From contig CP139750.1 of the NCBI GenBank assembly GCA_034370585.1, positions 12,756,501 to 12,820,500 on the forward strand: 64,000 nucleotides of DNA, given 5' to 3'. Below, in pieces: positions 45,691 to 59,096 of the stretch. The stretch comes from Fragaria x ananassa (lineage: Eukaryota; Streptophyta; Magnoliopsida; Rosales; Rosaceae). Position 1 is the first letter of the stretch. Every line of letters starts with the position of its first letter. The position numbers were made by a program, and so were the translations under genes. Under the pieces are notes generated by a model. The model saw nothing but the letters and a program-made list of their open reading frames with translations. It ran no database searches and was not told the origin of the DNA.

Positions 45691-46064
45691 TATCTCTTTA
45701 GTAATTGACCAAGAGACAAACACTACTCATAAAATATAAATGGGATGTTCTGGACAAACAAACAAAATTGGGCCAGCCCGAAGCACCGTACCCGACCCTA
45801 AAATACAAACAGTACCCAGAGAGTACACTGAAAAGGGAACTAAAACCAAAACCCAATAGTCCCCGAAACAAAGCTCGTCGTCATCTTCGAGCTCTACAAT
45901 ACCCTCAGTCAGGTTGAGCTCACCTCGCATCCCAATCCTCCCCTTCTTCAATTCCCATTCCCAATTTCACGATTCCCACACTCATATTCTAATTAGGGTT
46001 TTGCTTTTTGTTATTTCTGATGTGACAGAAGACAGAGAGAAAGAGAGAGTCGGTGATCGGAGCA
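45691..46064 (+). promoter_or_regulatory. Promoter and 5' UTR region of the small membrane-protein gene
   Basis: This 374-bp stretch directly upstream of ATG 46065 is C-rich, with a purine-rich leader (GACAGAGAGAAAGAGAGAG) before the start codon. No clear TATA box was seen. The Helitron-like array ends at its left edge. Confidence 0.4.
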
Positions 46065-49014
46065 ATGGGCGGAGGCGAGCATGCTCACGGGGAAGGGGCC
46101 CACGGCGGAGGAGACTTCAGGGCGAAGGTGTGGAGCATGAGCGGTGGGCCCTACTGCAGGCCCAAGCACTGGAAGCGCAACACCGCGATTGCCATGTTCG
46201 GCGTCTTCCTCGTCTGCATTCCCATCGCTATGAAATCTGCCGAGCTCGAGGTTTGTTCATCTTCGTCTCTAACTCGTTTTGTTTTGGATTTTTGTGGATT
46301 GCTGTTTAGAAATGTAGGAAAGTTTGGATCTTGGGTTTGTAGGGTTAGGACCCGGAAGGTGAAGATTGGGTTTTGGATTGTGAATTTTGGACCCAGATGA
46401 GCTCTGAGGCAATTTGATATGAGGTGTAGGGTTTTGGTTTGTTTAAATGAGCAAATCAAGTATTTGTAGTGGTTTACTTAGTGTGAAGTTAGTTTGGTTT
46501 ATGTGATAATGTTCAGGGGTTTTAGGCTTGTCAACTTGTGGATGACAAGCTCTTTCTCAACAATATAGAGTGAAGCATCGAGCGAACAGATGAGTGTAGG
46601 GTAGTGTAGTGACCGAAACATTGAATTAGGAACACTTGGTAGCAGACAGTGAAAAGTTGGATTTTGGATAATGTTTTGAAAGAGAATTTAGGAGATGTAT
46701 GGAGAGTTCTCAGACTGTAACCTGGAGGACGTACCCGTTAAACCCAGCGGTTAAGATCATCCGGAGGACAGACTTCGCTCCCGAGTACCGTTTCTTAAGT
46801 AGGCGTTGCATGGTTTCTGCACTTACTTTTCATTTGAAATGAAATCTATTCCTAAATTGCTAGTGTCAGATACCTTGAATACTAGAAATGGTTTTACTTC
46901 TGGGTAGCACTTTCCGCACTGCCCTATTACTCCTCACGTTGCCTTTCTGTTTTCCAAATTTTCAATATATTGATCTTATTCTTCTTCTCATTCTAAAACT
47001 GATCTGAATCTAGACTGGGGTCACCACTACTTTCCCTAGGTTTGAAGCTCAAAACCACATAAGCGGGTGTAATTGACAACACTATTATCCAAACCCTCAG
47101 AGCACGTGTCTTTTCTTCTGTACCCAACCTCATCACAGTAGACCCAGCAACCTTATTGGACTCAGGTTCAGAGTTACAGTGCTCTTGCAGCTCCTTACTA
47201 ACCATCTGCCGGACGGAATTGGGTGTCTCGTGCATAACCATTCAGTGGCTGCAGGTATATAAAAGGAACCATGTTATGAACTCGGAAGGAGTGCAACGAT
47301 TGAATGAGAAACTCAGCAATTGAAATGTTGATAAGGCAACTAGTCTGTGTCCACAATTACCAGAAAGAATTTGATTTGGGTTTTGTCTGTAACTTATCTG
47401 TTTGAAAAATTGGTTTTGATTTTGTGAGTTTAGTGTAGGATAACTGATTGTTAAGGATTGGAGTAGGAATGTTTTGGCTGCTATACTGTATGACTAATTT
47501 GATTGTCAAAAGAAGAAACCCTTTGTAGCTAAAATTGAGCATGTGTAAGTTAAAAATATAGGTTGAGCTACAAGACAATTTCATTTGAGGGGTAAATTAA
47601 ATTTCAGATAGAAACTCATCGAGGGGTGAGTCTGAAGAGATATTTAAGGGTTCAAATTAGGCATTTGAATATTTGAAAAGGTGAGGTGATAATGAGACTA
47701 GACTTACTAGACTGAAGATGAAATTTAGATTTTGGCGCACAGTTTGAACTTTCCATCCAGCATCATCACCTTATAATTTGTCAAACATAGCACATTAAGC
47801 GGCTGACTAACATGTGCAAGTTATCAAGAGGTTGATTCTTGAAAGAGTCGGGGATAGTTTTGGGAAAGAGGTAAGATGTATATATATCATTTAAAAACAA
47901 AAGGGTAGTATATGTAGTGATAGGGAGTGTGAAATTACCACCCTTTTCAACGAACAGCAAGATGTTTCAGCCTGGAGTTTCTTTTTCCTCACAATTTGTT
48001 GTTGATACAAAATATCACGCCTTACTATCTGTTAAACTAGTTTCTTACTAGTAGTTTGTGTATAATAACTTTGTACATTGTTTGGTTATTTGGTTATTGG
48101 TTTTTATGTGCTTTTACTTGGTGCACATGGTGGTCCATTTCATAATTGTTTTGTTTTTCAAATAAATATCGGCACTTTCATGGAAATGGAGGTCATTTAA
48201 AGTTATTTATCATTGATTTGGTGCTAAACATACTACTTGGCATAAATAAAGTTTAATATCACTTGATCCATGTATAATTTGCAGAAAACATGTTTAGCTA
48301 CTGTGCTAAACTGCTAAACAAACCTTGTTGATTTACAAATCATGTTTTGATTTGTTTTATTCAGAGCTATTGAAGATCAAAGCTAGGAGATTCTGCAGTA
48401 AACCCTAGGCATGACTCTAAACATCACTCAGTAATGAAACTGTACTTAGATCTGCAAGCCATTAATAAACAACCCAATAATAAACTGGCTAAGGCAAGCA
48501 GGCCTTCTTTTATGCTACTAGCTGGCAAGGATTATCACCATGGCCTTGTTGAAGTAATGACATTTAGGAAAATGTTAAGTTTGATAGACTTACTATGCTT
48601 TTGAAATATCAAAAAGGTTATACAAATAAAAGACGTTATTTGGTTTCATATTACTGCCCTGTGATCATGGCTGAAAGAGGTTTCTGAAATATCTGGTCAG
48701 CCATCTTTTTGGTTTCTTTGTATCTATGTCTTTTCTTTTGGATGCTTTCTCTGCTTCAGAAATATTCCTCAATAGTGCATGGGATGGAAACTTACTATTA
48801 CTTGTCGAAGTGAGAAAGATTTCAGGTGGGAATAGATGCTGTTCCTCTTGAATTTTATGGAACCACATCCTTTCTAGGACTGAAATTTGTTACACTTTTG
48901 ATATTCATTTCTAAATGGGTTTATGTGTTGTTGCAGCAACGGCCACATCACCCAGTTCGCCCCATTCCTTCACAAATGTGGTGCAAAAACTTTGGAAAGA
49001 AGGACGACTACTGA
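46065..49014 (+). CDS. Small membrane protein, possible mitochondrial complex I accessory subunit
   Basis: Two exons, 46065-46250 (62 codons) and 48937-49014 (25 codons plus TGA), join in frame to give 87 residues. The intron is about 2.7 kb. A Gly/His-rich N-terminus (MGGGEHAHGEGAHGGGDF) is followed by KVWSMSGGPYCRPKHWKRNT, a hydrophobic segment at about residues 40-56 (AIAMFGVFLVCIPIAM), then KSAELE, and a short polar C-terminus with RPHHPVRPIPSQMWCKNF. I recognise the family as a short, highly conserved plant protein that I associate with NADH dehydrogenase preparations. The exact subunit name is uncertain, so no symbol is given. The ATG chosen is the first one giving the Gly/His-rich start. 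Confidence 0.8.
46251..48936 (+). other. Long intron of the small membrane-protein gene
   Basis: AT-rich, without a supported nested gene. A minus-strand open frame at 46993-47241 has no recognisable motif and was not called. Confidence 0.6.
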
Positions 49015-50932
49015 GTTTGTTTTTGGAACATCCAGTAAAAGAAGTACAGGTGGAGGTTGTGTAACTAAAGCTTCCAGGATGCAAATTATTCCTTGTGGTA
49101 GTTGTTTGTTGAGATTATAAGCGAGCAACCTTTTAAGACATTTTTGTGATCAGGCTTCAACAGTACTGAATTTATGACTCATTGTGTGAGTTTTTGACTT
49201 GCTGTACAATCAATTGCCAAAATAAATTGTTAACTCGCCTTCTAGCTTAAAGTAATAAGATACCTGAATTGTTCCTACTTGTTTTGCTGACAGCCTCAAA
49301 CTTTAAGCATCAAAATATGCATGTATAATATGAAGTTTAAAGTCTATATCTTCCATTCCAAGAATTGTCTGCTGTGCCGCCGACGGCGTTGTGCATAACC
49401 ATCCTTAGGACAGGGAATAAATTGAAAAGCTATGAGGTACCTCTATAGCCTAAACCATTGTTTCGGGATAAACATAAAAGGAGAAAGGGGGAGGCAGAAC
49501 TCATCTGTTGCATCACCCAAATGGAATTAGATTCGAGATTTCGTTCACTCTATATTCATGGGCACTGCTCTTCCGACTTTTCATTTGGCAGTTCTGCATG
49601 CCCGTCTCTGGCCATCTGAATTCTGAAGCTTCTTAATTGACTGCAGGTGAGGTTCTTTACATTTATTCTTTATTCTTGCCGCCTTCATATTCATCTAGGC
49701 AGGTGATATTGTCTTTTCAACAGTCAATAAAAATGGATGGACAAACCTTAACCTGCTGTCCATTGAGTTCATTATGCAGGGAAAGGTAGGCATATTTATT
49801 AGTGATCAACTTTCTTTCTAGTGCGGTTCACAGTCATAAGGACCTTCCCCGTATGAGTCTTCTTTGGTCCTTGGCCTTTTGCCAATTTGAGCAGTCTCAC
49901 CTGTCTTTTATTTTTATGATTAGATTTGTCATGACTCATGACTTATCACCATGGCAAGAAACCCCTTGATTTGACAACCCACAATTGTTATTTGAGGATT
50001 TGAGGGTGATATAGCTCGTCTCTATGTCTTTTTCTAAGCCCTGGGTTTGAGTTTGAATCTCTTTATCTTCTTAATCTAAGGTTTAACTTACTATTGGGTT
50101 AAAGATTTTGAAACATTTCATGGACTCTGTTCAAAATGATATAAGCTAAACTATATTTTTATTACCCGTTTCACAATCCACACTTCATGAATATTTTTCA
50201 GTGACTTAGATCTTGTTTTATTAATAACATGAACAAAAAATCTTTCGAAGATACCTTGTCAATCTCTATAAAAAAAATATAAATAGTAGATTGAGAAGTG
50301 TAGATTTCACTGCCAGTCTTCTGTCTGTTAGACTATGATCAATCACCAAAGCACTTGGCTGAATGTGACTAAACAAATTCAATGCCCTCAACATCACTCG
50401 TCGTCTAAACTCGTATAAACCAAGTGCACCCTAGCAAACAAAATTTACCTTTTTGTATTTTCTGGGTAAAAAAACATTACCCTAACCAAAACAGTCACAT
50501 GGCAAAATCCCAGTCCTTAACCAGAAGGAAGCTCACCCTTTTGTCAGTGGTCCCTAAACCACTGGAACCTTAACCCAACCAGCCAACCCTAGTTCGGACC
50601 CTCCCTTCTCTTTCCTCCACTTGCCTCCCTCCAACAGGTAACTAATAATTAAAAAAAATAATCAACCCTCCAATCATAACCCGCCACTTTTCCATAAAAA
50701 TAATTAATAATAAATGCCCCACATTCCGCATTTATACTCCTCCTGCCCGAATCTCCTCCGGTCAGCTAGAAACTGTCTTCCCTCCCCCTTGCCCGAATTT
50801 TCCGGGCAGCTCTTCCCGCAAGTCCTCAGTCTCTGCTTCTATTTTCGCAGACACAGACTTTTTTGGACGAAACCATAAATTAAAATCTCAGTAAATCTTA
50901 ATATTGTGGAAATTAAAAGATTTCCATTGCTG
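49015..50932. other. Intergenic and promoter of the NAD-malic enzyme gene
   Basis: No supported gene. The first part is the likely 3' UTR of the upstream gene. 50500-50930 is C-rich and adjoins the TATA box at 50933. Confidence 0.5.
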
Positions 50933-50940
50933 TATAAATA
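50933..50940 (+). promoter_or_regulatory. TATA box of the NAD-malic enzyme gene
   Basis: TATAAATA is located 190 bases upstream of the ATG at 51123. The intervening leader contains a (CT)n run (about 51053-51069) and a (GT)n run, common in plant 5' UTRs. Confidence 0.6.
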
Positions 50941-51122
50941 GAGCGGTATGAACTCACAGTGAGTGAAACGCGTCGGTTAAATTCTGTGATCTCTGAGCTG
51001 TTATGGAATCGGAGCTTGAGCTCTGAGAGTCTGAGACACACACTCGTTCGTTTTCTCTCTCTCTCTCTCTGAGATTTTGTGTGTGTGTGTGTTCGGAGTG
51101 TGAATTGTTAGGGTTTGGAAGA

Positions 51123-52703
51123 ATGTGGAAGGTGTCGCGATTCGCTGCGTCGCGGCTGAGCCGATCGACGAGGATGTTGTCGACGGCGATTCCCGGGCCT
51201 TGTATTGTTCACAAGCGCGGCGCTGATATTCTCCACGATCCCTGGTTCAATAAGGTTCGGTCAATAAGTCATTTCTTCCATTTGAGTTTTCGTTACTTGA
51301 ATTGTAGAACTAGGCATTGTGATGATCTTGGATTTTTGATGATTTAGTAGGATATTTTAGTTTGTGATTAATATATAGTTTTTTATTTTATTTTATTTAT
51401 TTTGGTTTTGTGTTTGAGTAAGTGTAATTTGTGTAGTGGATTATGCTGAGAATTGGATGATGTGTTGTGAATTTTGATTTTTTTTTTTTGCTTAATTTTG
51501 ATTCTCTGTTCTGGACTGTCCTCAAGAGCAGGATACTGGATTTCCTCTCACTGAAAGAGATCGATTAGGACTTCGAGGTCTACTCCCACCGCGTGTCATA
51601 TCATTCGAACAACAATATGCTCGCTTCAGTAAGTTAACTCTCAAATTGCAACCTATTGTTCGAGTATAATGTGCTTATCATTTTTTAAGGGATGTAGTAG
51701 GAATCGCTTACTTACGTAGTTTGTTGTCTAGTTCACTAATGACATTATAATTTAAATTGTCAGTGGAGTCGTATCGGTCACTGGAGAAAAATACTGCCGG
51801 ACAACCAGAAGCTGTTGTTGCCTTGGCAAAGTGGAGGATATTAAATAGACTGCATGACAGGAATGAGACTTTATACTATCGAGTAAGTTTGGTTTTGGTT
51901 CCAGCTAGTAGATACTGAAGAATATTGTGTACTTTTGGGATCTAATGGAGGATTTTATTGTTTTTCGTTCCAGGTTCTTATAGATAACATAAAGGACTTT
52001 GCTCCTATCATATACACTCCTACGGTAGGATTAGTGTGCCAAAATTATTCAGGGTTGTTTAGACGACCGCGCGGTATGTATTTCAGTGCAAAGGACAAAG
52101 GGGAGATGATGTCTATGATCTACAATTGGCCTGCTAATCAGGTATATGCTGCGCTGTTTGTTTCTCTCCTTGAAAGACATGGAACACATCTTCAAGGAAT
52201 GGCCTAACACCTAAATAATCCATAGTATTTATACTTGACTGTGTTGTTCCCATAGAGGACCAAAGATGTTTATCCACGTATGTTGCCTCTGCATATCATT
52301 TCAGTGATGTACCTGTGTTGAGATATTTTTGATATTTACGATTTCAGAATGCTGCTATGAGCATATTATTCGACTCCCTAATTTCTTTAGTTCTGTTGTA
52401 TCCGTAGTTGTATGTTGCCTCTGCATATCATTTCAGTGATGTACCTGTGTTGAGATATTTTTGATATTTACGATTTCAGAATGCTGCTATGAGCATATTA
52501 TTCGACCCCCTAATTTCTTTAGTTCTGTTGTATCCGTAGTTGGTTTTCATTTTCCACTCTTATGTTACAGGTAGAAATGATTGTCATCACAGATGGCAGT
52601 CGTATTCTCGGCCTAGGTGACCTTGGAGTTCAGGGAATTGGAATACCAATAGGAAAACTTGATATGTATGTTGCTGCAGCTGGTATTAATCCACAGAGAG
52701 TAT

Positions 52704-52749
<46 letters not shown>

Positions 52750-55700
52750 TCGTTTTCTTGAAATTCTAATGCTATTGATTGTCTAATAGTTTGGTGTCTA
52801 CTTATCCTTTGGTAGTAAATTATCTGGTAACTTCTATTACCTGACTTGTTAACCTCTTCAACAGATACTCCCAGTTATGCTTGATGTTGGTACTAACAAT
52901 CAAAACCTACTTGATGACCATCTTTGTAAGTTAATATGAGCTCTAAGATCTATCCAGTTTCTGCATGGTTCCTTGTTTGAGTGTTTTGTTCTTTAAATTT
53001 GTTGATCTTGTACCTCCTGATCAATGTATCTGATATAATATGACTGTAGTCTCTGTGGGTTTCTGAAATAATGATACTGAAATTCGATTCTATATTTTCT
53101 GTTTTTCTTCAATTATGTTGTGTTGGTGTACCCTATTTAAAGTGATAATTTGATTCCAAATCGAATCATCATGATCATGCTAGTTAATTTTTATTATTTC
53201 TTTCTAAGTTTTGCATGAATTATTTTTAATTATCCTAGGAGTCAATGTATTGTTATATTGTTGTTTTCTTTTCCATGTGCACTGTATGACTGGACTTAAT
53301 AGCTTGAAAAATGTCTATCTTATATCATGAGGATACTCCTTTCTCATGATTTTACTTTGATAGATTTAGGACTTCGACAACCTAGGTTGGAAGGAGAAGA
53401 GTACATATCAATTATTGATGAGCTCATGGAAGCCATTCATACACGTTGGCCCAAGGCCATTGTGCAGGTTTATGTTATTGAGAAGTATTGCCTTTTCATA
53501 TTGCATAGGTTTGTACTATCTATTAACTTAAGGGGTTTTGCATTTCAGTTTGAGGATTTTCAAATGAAGTGGGCATTTGAAACGCTGCAACGTTACCGTA
53601 AAAAGTTTTGCACATTCAATGATGATATACAGGTAATAACAAGGTGTATTTCTTTCTATCTGTTATATATACGTTTCAGAATGCTGGTAAATTGAAGTCA
53701 GTACCTCTGATAGTTGCACGTCATTCGTTGTAGGGAACTGCTGGTGTTGCACTTGCAGGACTACTAGGAACTGTAAGAGCCCAAGGTCGACCCTTGTCAG
53801 ACTTTGTGAACCAAAAGATAGTTGTTGTGGGAGCCGGAAGGTAATTGATATTTTAAATGTTTTATGTGTTTTTTATACAGAACTGTATTTGGGCTATATT
53901 ATGAGTTGTGTTGCCTATCATTTGGAGCCGTGTTGATCCTTTTGTTCATTCCTACATCTTTCAGTGCCGGACTCGGTGTTCTTAGCATGGCTGTACAGGC
54001 TGTTTCAAGAATGGCAGGGACCAGTGGCGTGGCTGCCAAAAATACATTTTTTCTGCTTGATAAAGATGTAATGGCCAAATCCTTTTTCTTCAAGTGCTTG
54101 CTGTCCTTTTCTGTTGATTGATAACCCTAATGTATATGTTAGCAGGATCATACACATGTTTTGCAAATTACTTAATAATTATGTTATGGTCTTGTCATCT
54201 ACTTGCTTATTGCTAATTGAAGTAAACATTCACTCTCATATTCATGAGATTACACCGTCTTCATGTGAGAAAAAGAAATGTATAATTGCATTCTGATTTA
54301 CGCATTGTTCTACATGTACCAGACTTTTGACTGATATTGTTTTATGCTTTTCTATATTGAGTACAGGGTCTAGTCACAAAAGAGAGGAAATATATTGATC
54401 CTATGGCTGCACCCTTTGCTAGGGATCCATCAGAGACTGAAGGGCTTAGGGAGGGAGCTAGTCTACTTGAAGTGGTAAATCTCAGAGGAGTTCATTAAAT
54501 TCCCTACGGCGAAAGCATAAAGATTTTATGGAAAATCAAACCAATTTGCCAGTACTAATTATCTTTGAAATTTATACGTCTGCATTAATTAGATTTAACT
54601 GGTCAGAGCTCGATTTTGTGCAGGTTAAGAAGATCAAGCCTCATGTGCTTCTTGGTTTGTCAGGAGTCGGTGGTGTCTTCAATGAGGAGGTTAGCATTTT
54701 ATTATATCTTACAGTATCCCCATCACTTAAATTACCTGAGGATAGTTTGATTCTGATTCGATGTGTGCTGTTTTTAAACCTAATGCCGCTTTTTACTGAA
54801 CTAGGTTGGTTCTACTGTCAGCAACTGACACTTGTGCATCATGTCTATGTCTTGCCTAAACTCTGGATATATTTTGGTTTATTTTCTTTGAGTGAATTTC
54901 TCATAGCTATAATATTCCATGGCTTTTAATTGTAGGTGCTTAAAGCAATGCGAGAATCTGAGTCTGTCAAACCTGCCATCTTTGCTATGTCAAATCCAAC
55001 CAAGAACGGTTTGTTCCCCTGAGCCTTGTCAAATCTCAGTTTTCTCAAGGCATCTAGATTTTATGGTTGACTTGCATATTTGTCTTTTTATGAATGGAAT
55101 AGCTGAATGCACTGCTGAAGATGCCTTTAAGCATGCGGGTGAAAACATAGTCTTTGGAAGTGGAAGTCCCTTTGAGAATGTTGATCTAGGTATATCTTTC
55201 TTACAATGTCTTTCTGGTACGGATTACTGTGTGAACATGCTATTAAAGCAATGACTTCGTTTGACATAAGATGTGAGCCACTGCAGGCTGGAGTTATTAT
55301 GCTTAGGTTCTTAGTTTCTTGTCTGTTTAATTAGATTGACCATGGATATCATTTCATGTTGGCAGGCAATGGAAAAGTCGGCCATGTTAATCAAGCAAAT
55401 AACATGTACCTGTTCCCAGGGTTAGTTCCACATTCTTTTGTTTTAGTTTTAAATTAACTATGTTCATTAACCTGACCTTTAGCATATTGGTTGCCTCCAA
55501 TTCAGGATCGGTTTAGGTGCACTTCTTTCAGGTGCTCGTTTGATATCGGATGGCATGTTGCAAGCAGCATCTGAATGGTAAGAACAGAAGATTTCATAAT
55601 TGTGAAATAAATATGCATTGCAATATAATTCACATATTCCTGAAAATAGAAAAAATTTGGTATTGAAAGTGAGCCGGAAATTTTTAAGCCTAGAGTATCA

Positions 55701-56955
55701 GATACTGTTTAGCAGATGGTTCTTGTAAAGATAACCTCAGTTCACACAAAAAAAAAAAAAGTGTTCTTTCTATTGCTTTTACAAAAAAAATTATTAACAA
55801 AAAAAAACCATAGTTCTCGGGTACTTCAATTTTGGGGTTGAACTATCATAATACGATTACTATCTACACACATTCAATCACATTTTCATGCTAATACTTC
55901 TTGGGAGTTGTTATCAGCTTAGTCCTTACTATTGGATTTGCATAATTATTTCCTTATCATGCCCACAAAGTCATCATATGTAACAGTGGTCTTGAAGATT
56001 CCAATTGATTCATGTGGTCTTGTTACATTCTTTATCCATTTCCAATCTTGTACACATATTTCACTGTTACATCTTGTAGTATTAGTGTGATGCATCATTG
56101 ATTACATCATCGAGAAATAAGAAAATTTACGATGTTAGTGCTCGAACTATTTTTGATTAATTACTGACCAATGATTCTCTCATGTCCAGCCTTGCTACAT
56201 ATATGACAGATGAAGACATCCGAAAGGGCATCTTATATCCCTGTATTGATAGGTAATATTCCCAGCTCCTTGTGCTATCACTTGATCAAACAGCATGTCA
56301 TACTATTAACAGTCGGTATTATCTCCATGGAAATTATTAGGCGGCATCTATAATTAAGTTATTCTAATCATTTAACAGACTATATGGTTCAAACTAAATA
56401 AGAACTCTAAATTGACAGCGGGAACTTTGGAATCTGTTGATAGTATAACTTCTGACTTTTGTATTGTATATGGCGCAGTATTAGAGATATTACAGCAGAG
56501 GTTGGAGCTGCTGTTGTGCGTGTGGCTGTTGCAGAAGACCTGGCAGAAGGACACGGTGAAGTGGGTCCCAGAGAGCTGTCGCAAATGTCAAAAGTATGAA
56601 CTGATATTCGTTTAACAAAACAGAAATCTCTCTATAAATCAGTCTGCAAAAATCATGTTTCAAAATTGAATTTAACACCATACATGAAAAATGATGTTCT
56701 AATAAACATCTGGTAGAAAATGATGTTCTAATGATGAGAGGATCAAAGGAGGGAGAAGTTCATGGGAGAGATGATGAGATGCTAGTATAGTTGTAGTCTT
56801 TATCGAAAAAAGAAGTTGCTGTAGATATGGAACTGATTCTAATACGCTCTTGAATTTGTTTGGATTTAATCTATTGGTTGCAGGAGGAGACGGTGGACTA
56901 TATTACCCGCAGTATGTGGTTCCCTGTTTACAGCCCTCTTGTTCATGAAAAATGA
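51123..56955 (+). CDS. NAD-ME2: NAD-dependent malic enzyme, mitochondrial, 59-kDa (NAD-ME2) type
   Basis: Oxidative decarboxylation of malate to pyruvate with NAD in the mitochondrial matrix; plants use two subunit types and this is the smaller one. Nineteen exons join in frame to 604 residues (Arabidopsis about 607): 51123-51254, 51532-51628, 51764-51882, 51974-52141, 52571-52699, 52865-52925, 53364-53467, 53549-53632, 53734-53840, 53965-54067, 54367-54474, 54624-54689, 54936-55008, 55103-55189, 55366-55420, 55506-55577, 56190-56252, 56479-56593, 56884-56955. An Arg/Ser-rich targeting peptide precedes AIPGPCIVHKRGADILHDPW. YTPTVGLVCQNYSGLFRRPR carries the catalytic Tyr, and IPIGKLDMY the catalytic Lys (about 201). 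VQFEDFQ and FNDDIQGTAG carry the metal-binding acids (272, 273, 296). VVVGAGSAGLG is the NAD fold. It ends PVYSPLVHEK. Confidence 0.97.
52278..52541 (+). repeat. 132-bp tandem duplication in intron 4 of the NAD-malic enzyme gene
   Basis: 52278-52409 is repeated directly at 52410-52541 with a single difference noted (GACTCCC against GACCCCC). It does not affect coding. Confidence 0.92.
52706..52745. repeat. (CT)n microsatellite in intron 5
   Basis: About 20 CT units directly downstream of the exon 5 donor; potentially polymorphic. Confidence 0.95.
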
Positions 56956-57592
56956 GGCTTGGCATCACATGCAGTACATGACTTGTCACTACCTTCCTGG
57001 CTATCTTTTTGGCACTTGGATTTATACCATTTTTGCAGCCAAGCAACTTATTCTTGGTACCACTTCCTAAATTCATTTACGAGAAGAAGGAATGGAGTGA
57101 AACCATATGTTTGAACGATACATTGCTGATATATAATTTTATGCGTAATGTATTTGTTCTATGTATTACTGTGAACTTGGTATTGCCTTTGAACCATTTG
57201 AAAGCTGTATGTGCCGAGTGTTAATGTCCAAGGCTTCACGGTTAATGCTACCCAAGCTTCGAAAAGGGGACTAGAGGGATAGCCATTTATCATTTTACTC
57301 TAGAATTTGGGTATGATTTCAAGACTCGAACTCATGGAGTCAAGAGTAATGCTATCATTGAAAAACAGCCAACTAGTCCATATTTCCACCAATAGAGTTT
57401 CAGAATAATGTAGTCATCTGCGTCACCAGTGTCTGTACTAGATAAAGTCCATCAAAAATATTTGTTTATGGTGATCGAGTCCATAAAAGTATTGATTCCT
57501 CGTAGTTTACAAGAATAAGTACAGACAAAAGCAAAACGACATAGTTTCATCATAGCCTTGCCCAGTTTATTGGAATCTACTTTCAACGGCTT
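56956..57592. other. 3' UTR and intergenic
   Basis: 3' UTR of the malic enzyme gene followed by AT-rich spacer; no other gene seen. Confidence 0.5.
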
Positions 57593-57599
57593 TATAAAG
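57593..57599 (+). promoter_or_regulatory. TATA box of SDR copy 1
   Basis: TATAAAG lies 53 bases upstream of the ATG at 57646, which leaves a short leader of about 20 bases, consistent with the spacing of plant core promoters. Confidence 0.55.
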
Positions 57600-57645
57600 G
57601 AAGAGTACCAAGTCCTTCTCTTGTCTCAGATCTCAAGACCCATCA

Positions 57646-59096
57646 ATGGCAGAATCAACTAAGAGGTAGTACTACTACCACTACTTATCTGTATCATTTT
57701 TTTTTTTTCTGTTCTCTCCTGAATTTGGTTCTTGTGTTGTTCCAGGTATGCAGTTGTGACAGGATCAAACAAAGGAATCGGATTCGAGACTGTTAGGCAA
57801 TTGGCCTCAAAGGGAATCACTGTGGTCTTAACTGCTAGAGATGAGAAGAGGGGCCTTGAAGCTGTGGAGAAACTTAAAATGTCTGGCCTCTCAGGCCAAG
57901 TGGTTTTCCACCAACTTGATGTGGCTGACCCTGCTAGTATTGCTTCTCTGGCACAATTCATCAAAACACAGTTCGGGAAACTCGATATTCTGGTATCATC
58001 AAAGCTCAATTCTTGAGAAGTTTCTGTTCTTTGGTAGCTCATCATCAATACTACCTTTCTCAGTACTAGTATTTAGATATGAAAGCGTCATCAGATAATG
58101 TTAAGTGGTTGACATGTACCATGCTTTGTAATAGTGGAGATATTAAGATGTTGAATTTTGACAGGTGAACAATGCAGGGGTTGGTGGAGTTATAGTTGAT
58201 ACTGATGGTTTTAAAGCTGCATCTGGATCTGCTGCCGTAAGTCTTGAACTTATTTCTTTGTTATTCCACTACTGCGCATTCCTTTGATACAGCAAAACCT
58301 TGGTTAATTATGTTGCCCTTAACTTCTCTTTGGCTTAATCTGTTTCGTTTATCAGATTATTACACAATTCTATTGTAATAGCCATTTAGAACTAAATGCT
58401 TCACTAGTTCAACGTACTAATAGGACAATTCTCGTTTGATGTTTGGTTTGGCCAAAGGTCTTATTTGGGTTTATTTTGTAATAGTTTACTGAGAATTCTA
58501 GGGACCATCGAAGAATAAGCTCCTTTTTCATGCAGGAAGGAGGACAGATTGATTTGAGAAAGTTCATGACTGAAACTTATGAGTCAACAGAAGAATGCTT
58601 GCAAATCAATTATTATGGTGCTAAAAGAACAGCTGAAGCACTTATTCCGCTCCTCCAGCCATCTGGTTCACCAAGAATTGTTAATGTTGCATCCTCTATG
58701 GGGAAGTTGGAGAACATACCAAGTGATCGAGTGAAAGAAGTTCTTAGTACTGATGCCGAGAACCTAAGCGAAGAGAGTGTAGATGAAATATTGACAAAGT
58801 TTCTAAAAGACTTCAAGGAGGGTTCACTTGAAATTGAGGGTTGGCCTGCTTCTTTCCTGTCAGGCTATACAGTCTCAAAAGCAGCACTGAATGCATATAC
58901 GCGTATTTTAGCCAAGAAGTTTCCTGGTTTTCGTGTCAACTCTGTCTGCCCTGGCTATGTCAAAACAGATATAAACTTCAATACTGGCGTATTGACTGTT
59001 GAAGAAGGCGCTGCAAGTGTAGTGAAGTTAGCATTGCTGCCTGATGATGGCCCTACAGGCCAATTCTTTGTCCGTTCTGAAGTATCATGTTTTTAA
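57646..59096 (+). CDS. Neomenthol-dehydrogenase/salutaridine-reductase-like SDR, tandem copy 1
   Basis: NADPH-dependent carbonyl reductase type of the monomeric classical SDR group. Four exons, 57646-57665, 57746-57992, 58165-58236 and 58536-59096, join in frame to 299 residues, a normal length for the group. Motifs: TGSNKGIG at residues 12-19 (cofactor fold), NNAG at 91-94, SS at 166-167 before MGKLENIP, and YTVSK with catalytic Tyr224 and Lys228. The long insertion before the Tyr (about 40 residues, including EEILTKF-like acidic sequence) is typical of this subfamily. FPGFRVNSVCPGYVKTDIN follows. There is no targeting signal, so it is probably cytosolic. Substrate unknown. Its first exon is only 20 bp, shared by all three copies here. 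A polyadenylation-like AATAAA is at 59161-59166. Confidence 0.94.

Noticed and set aside
46993..47241. 82-codon minus-strand frame in the intron of the small membrane-protein gene
   Set aside because: No motif, no promoter and no splice partner; it is consistent with a chance frame.
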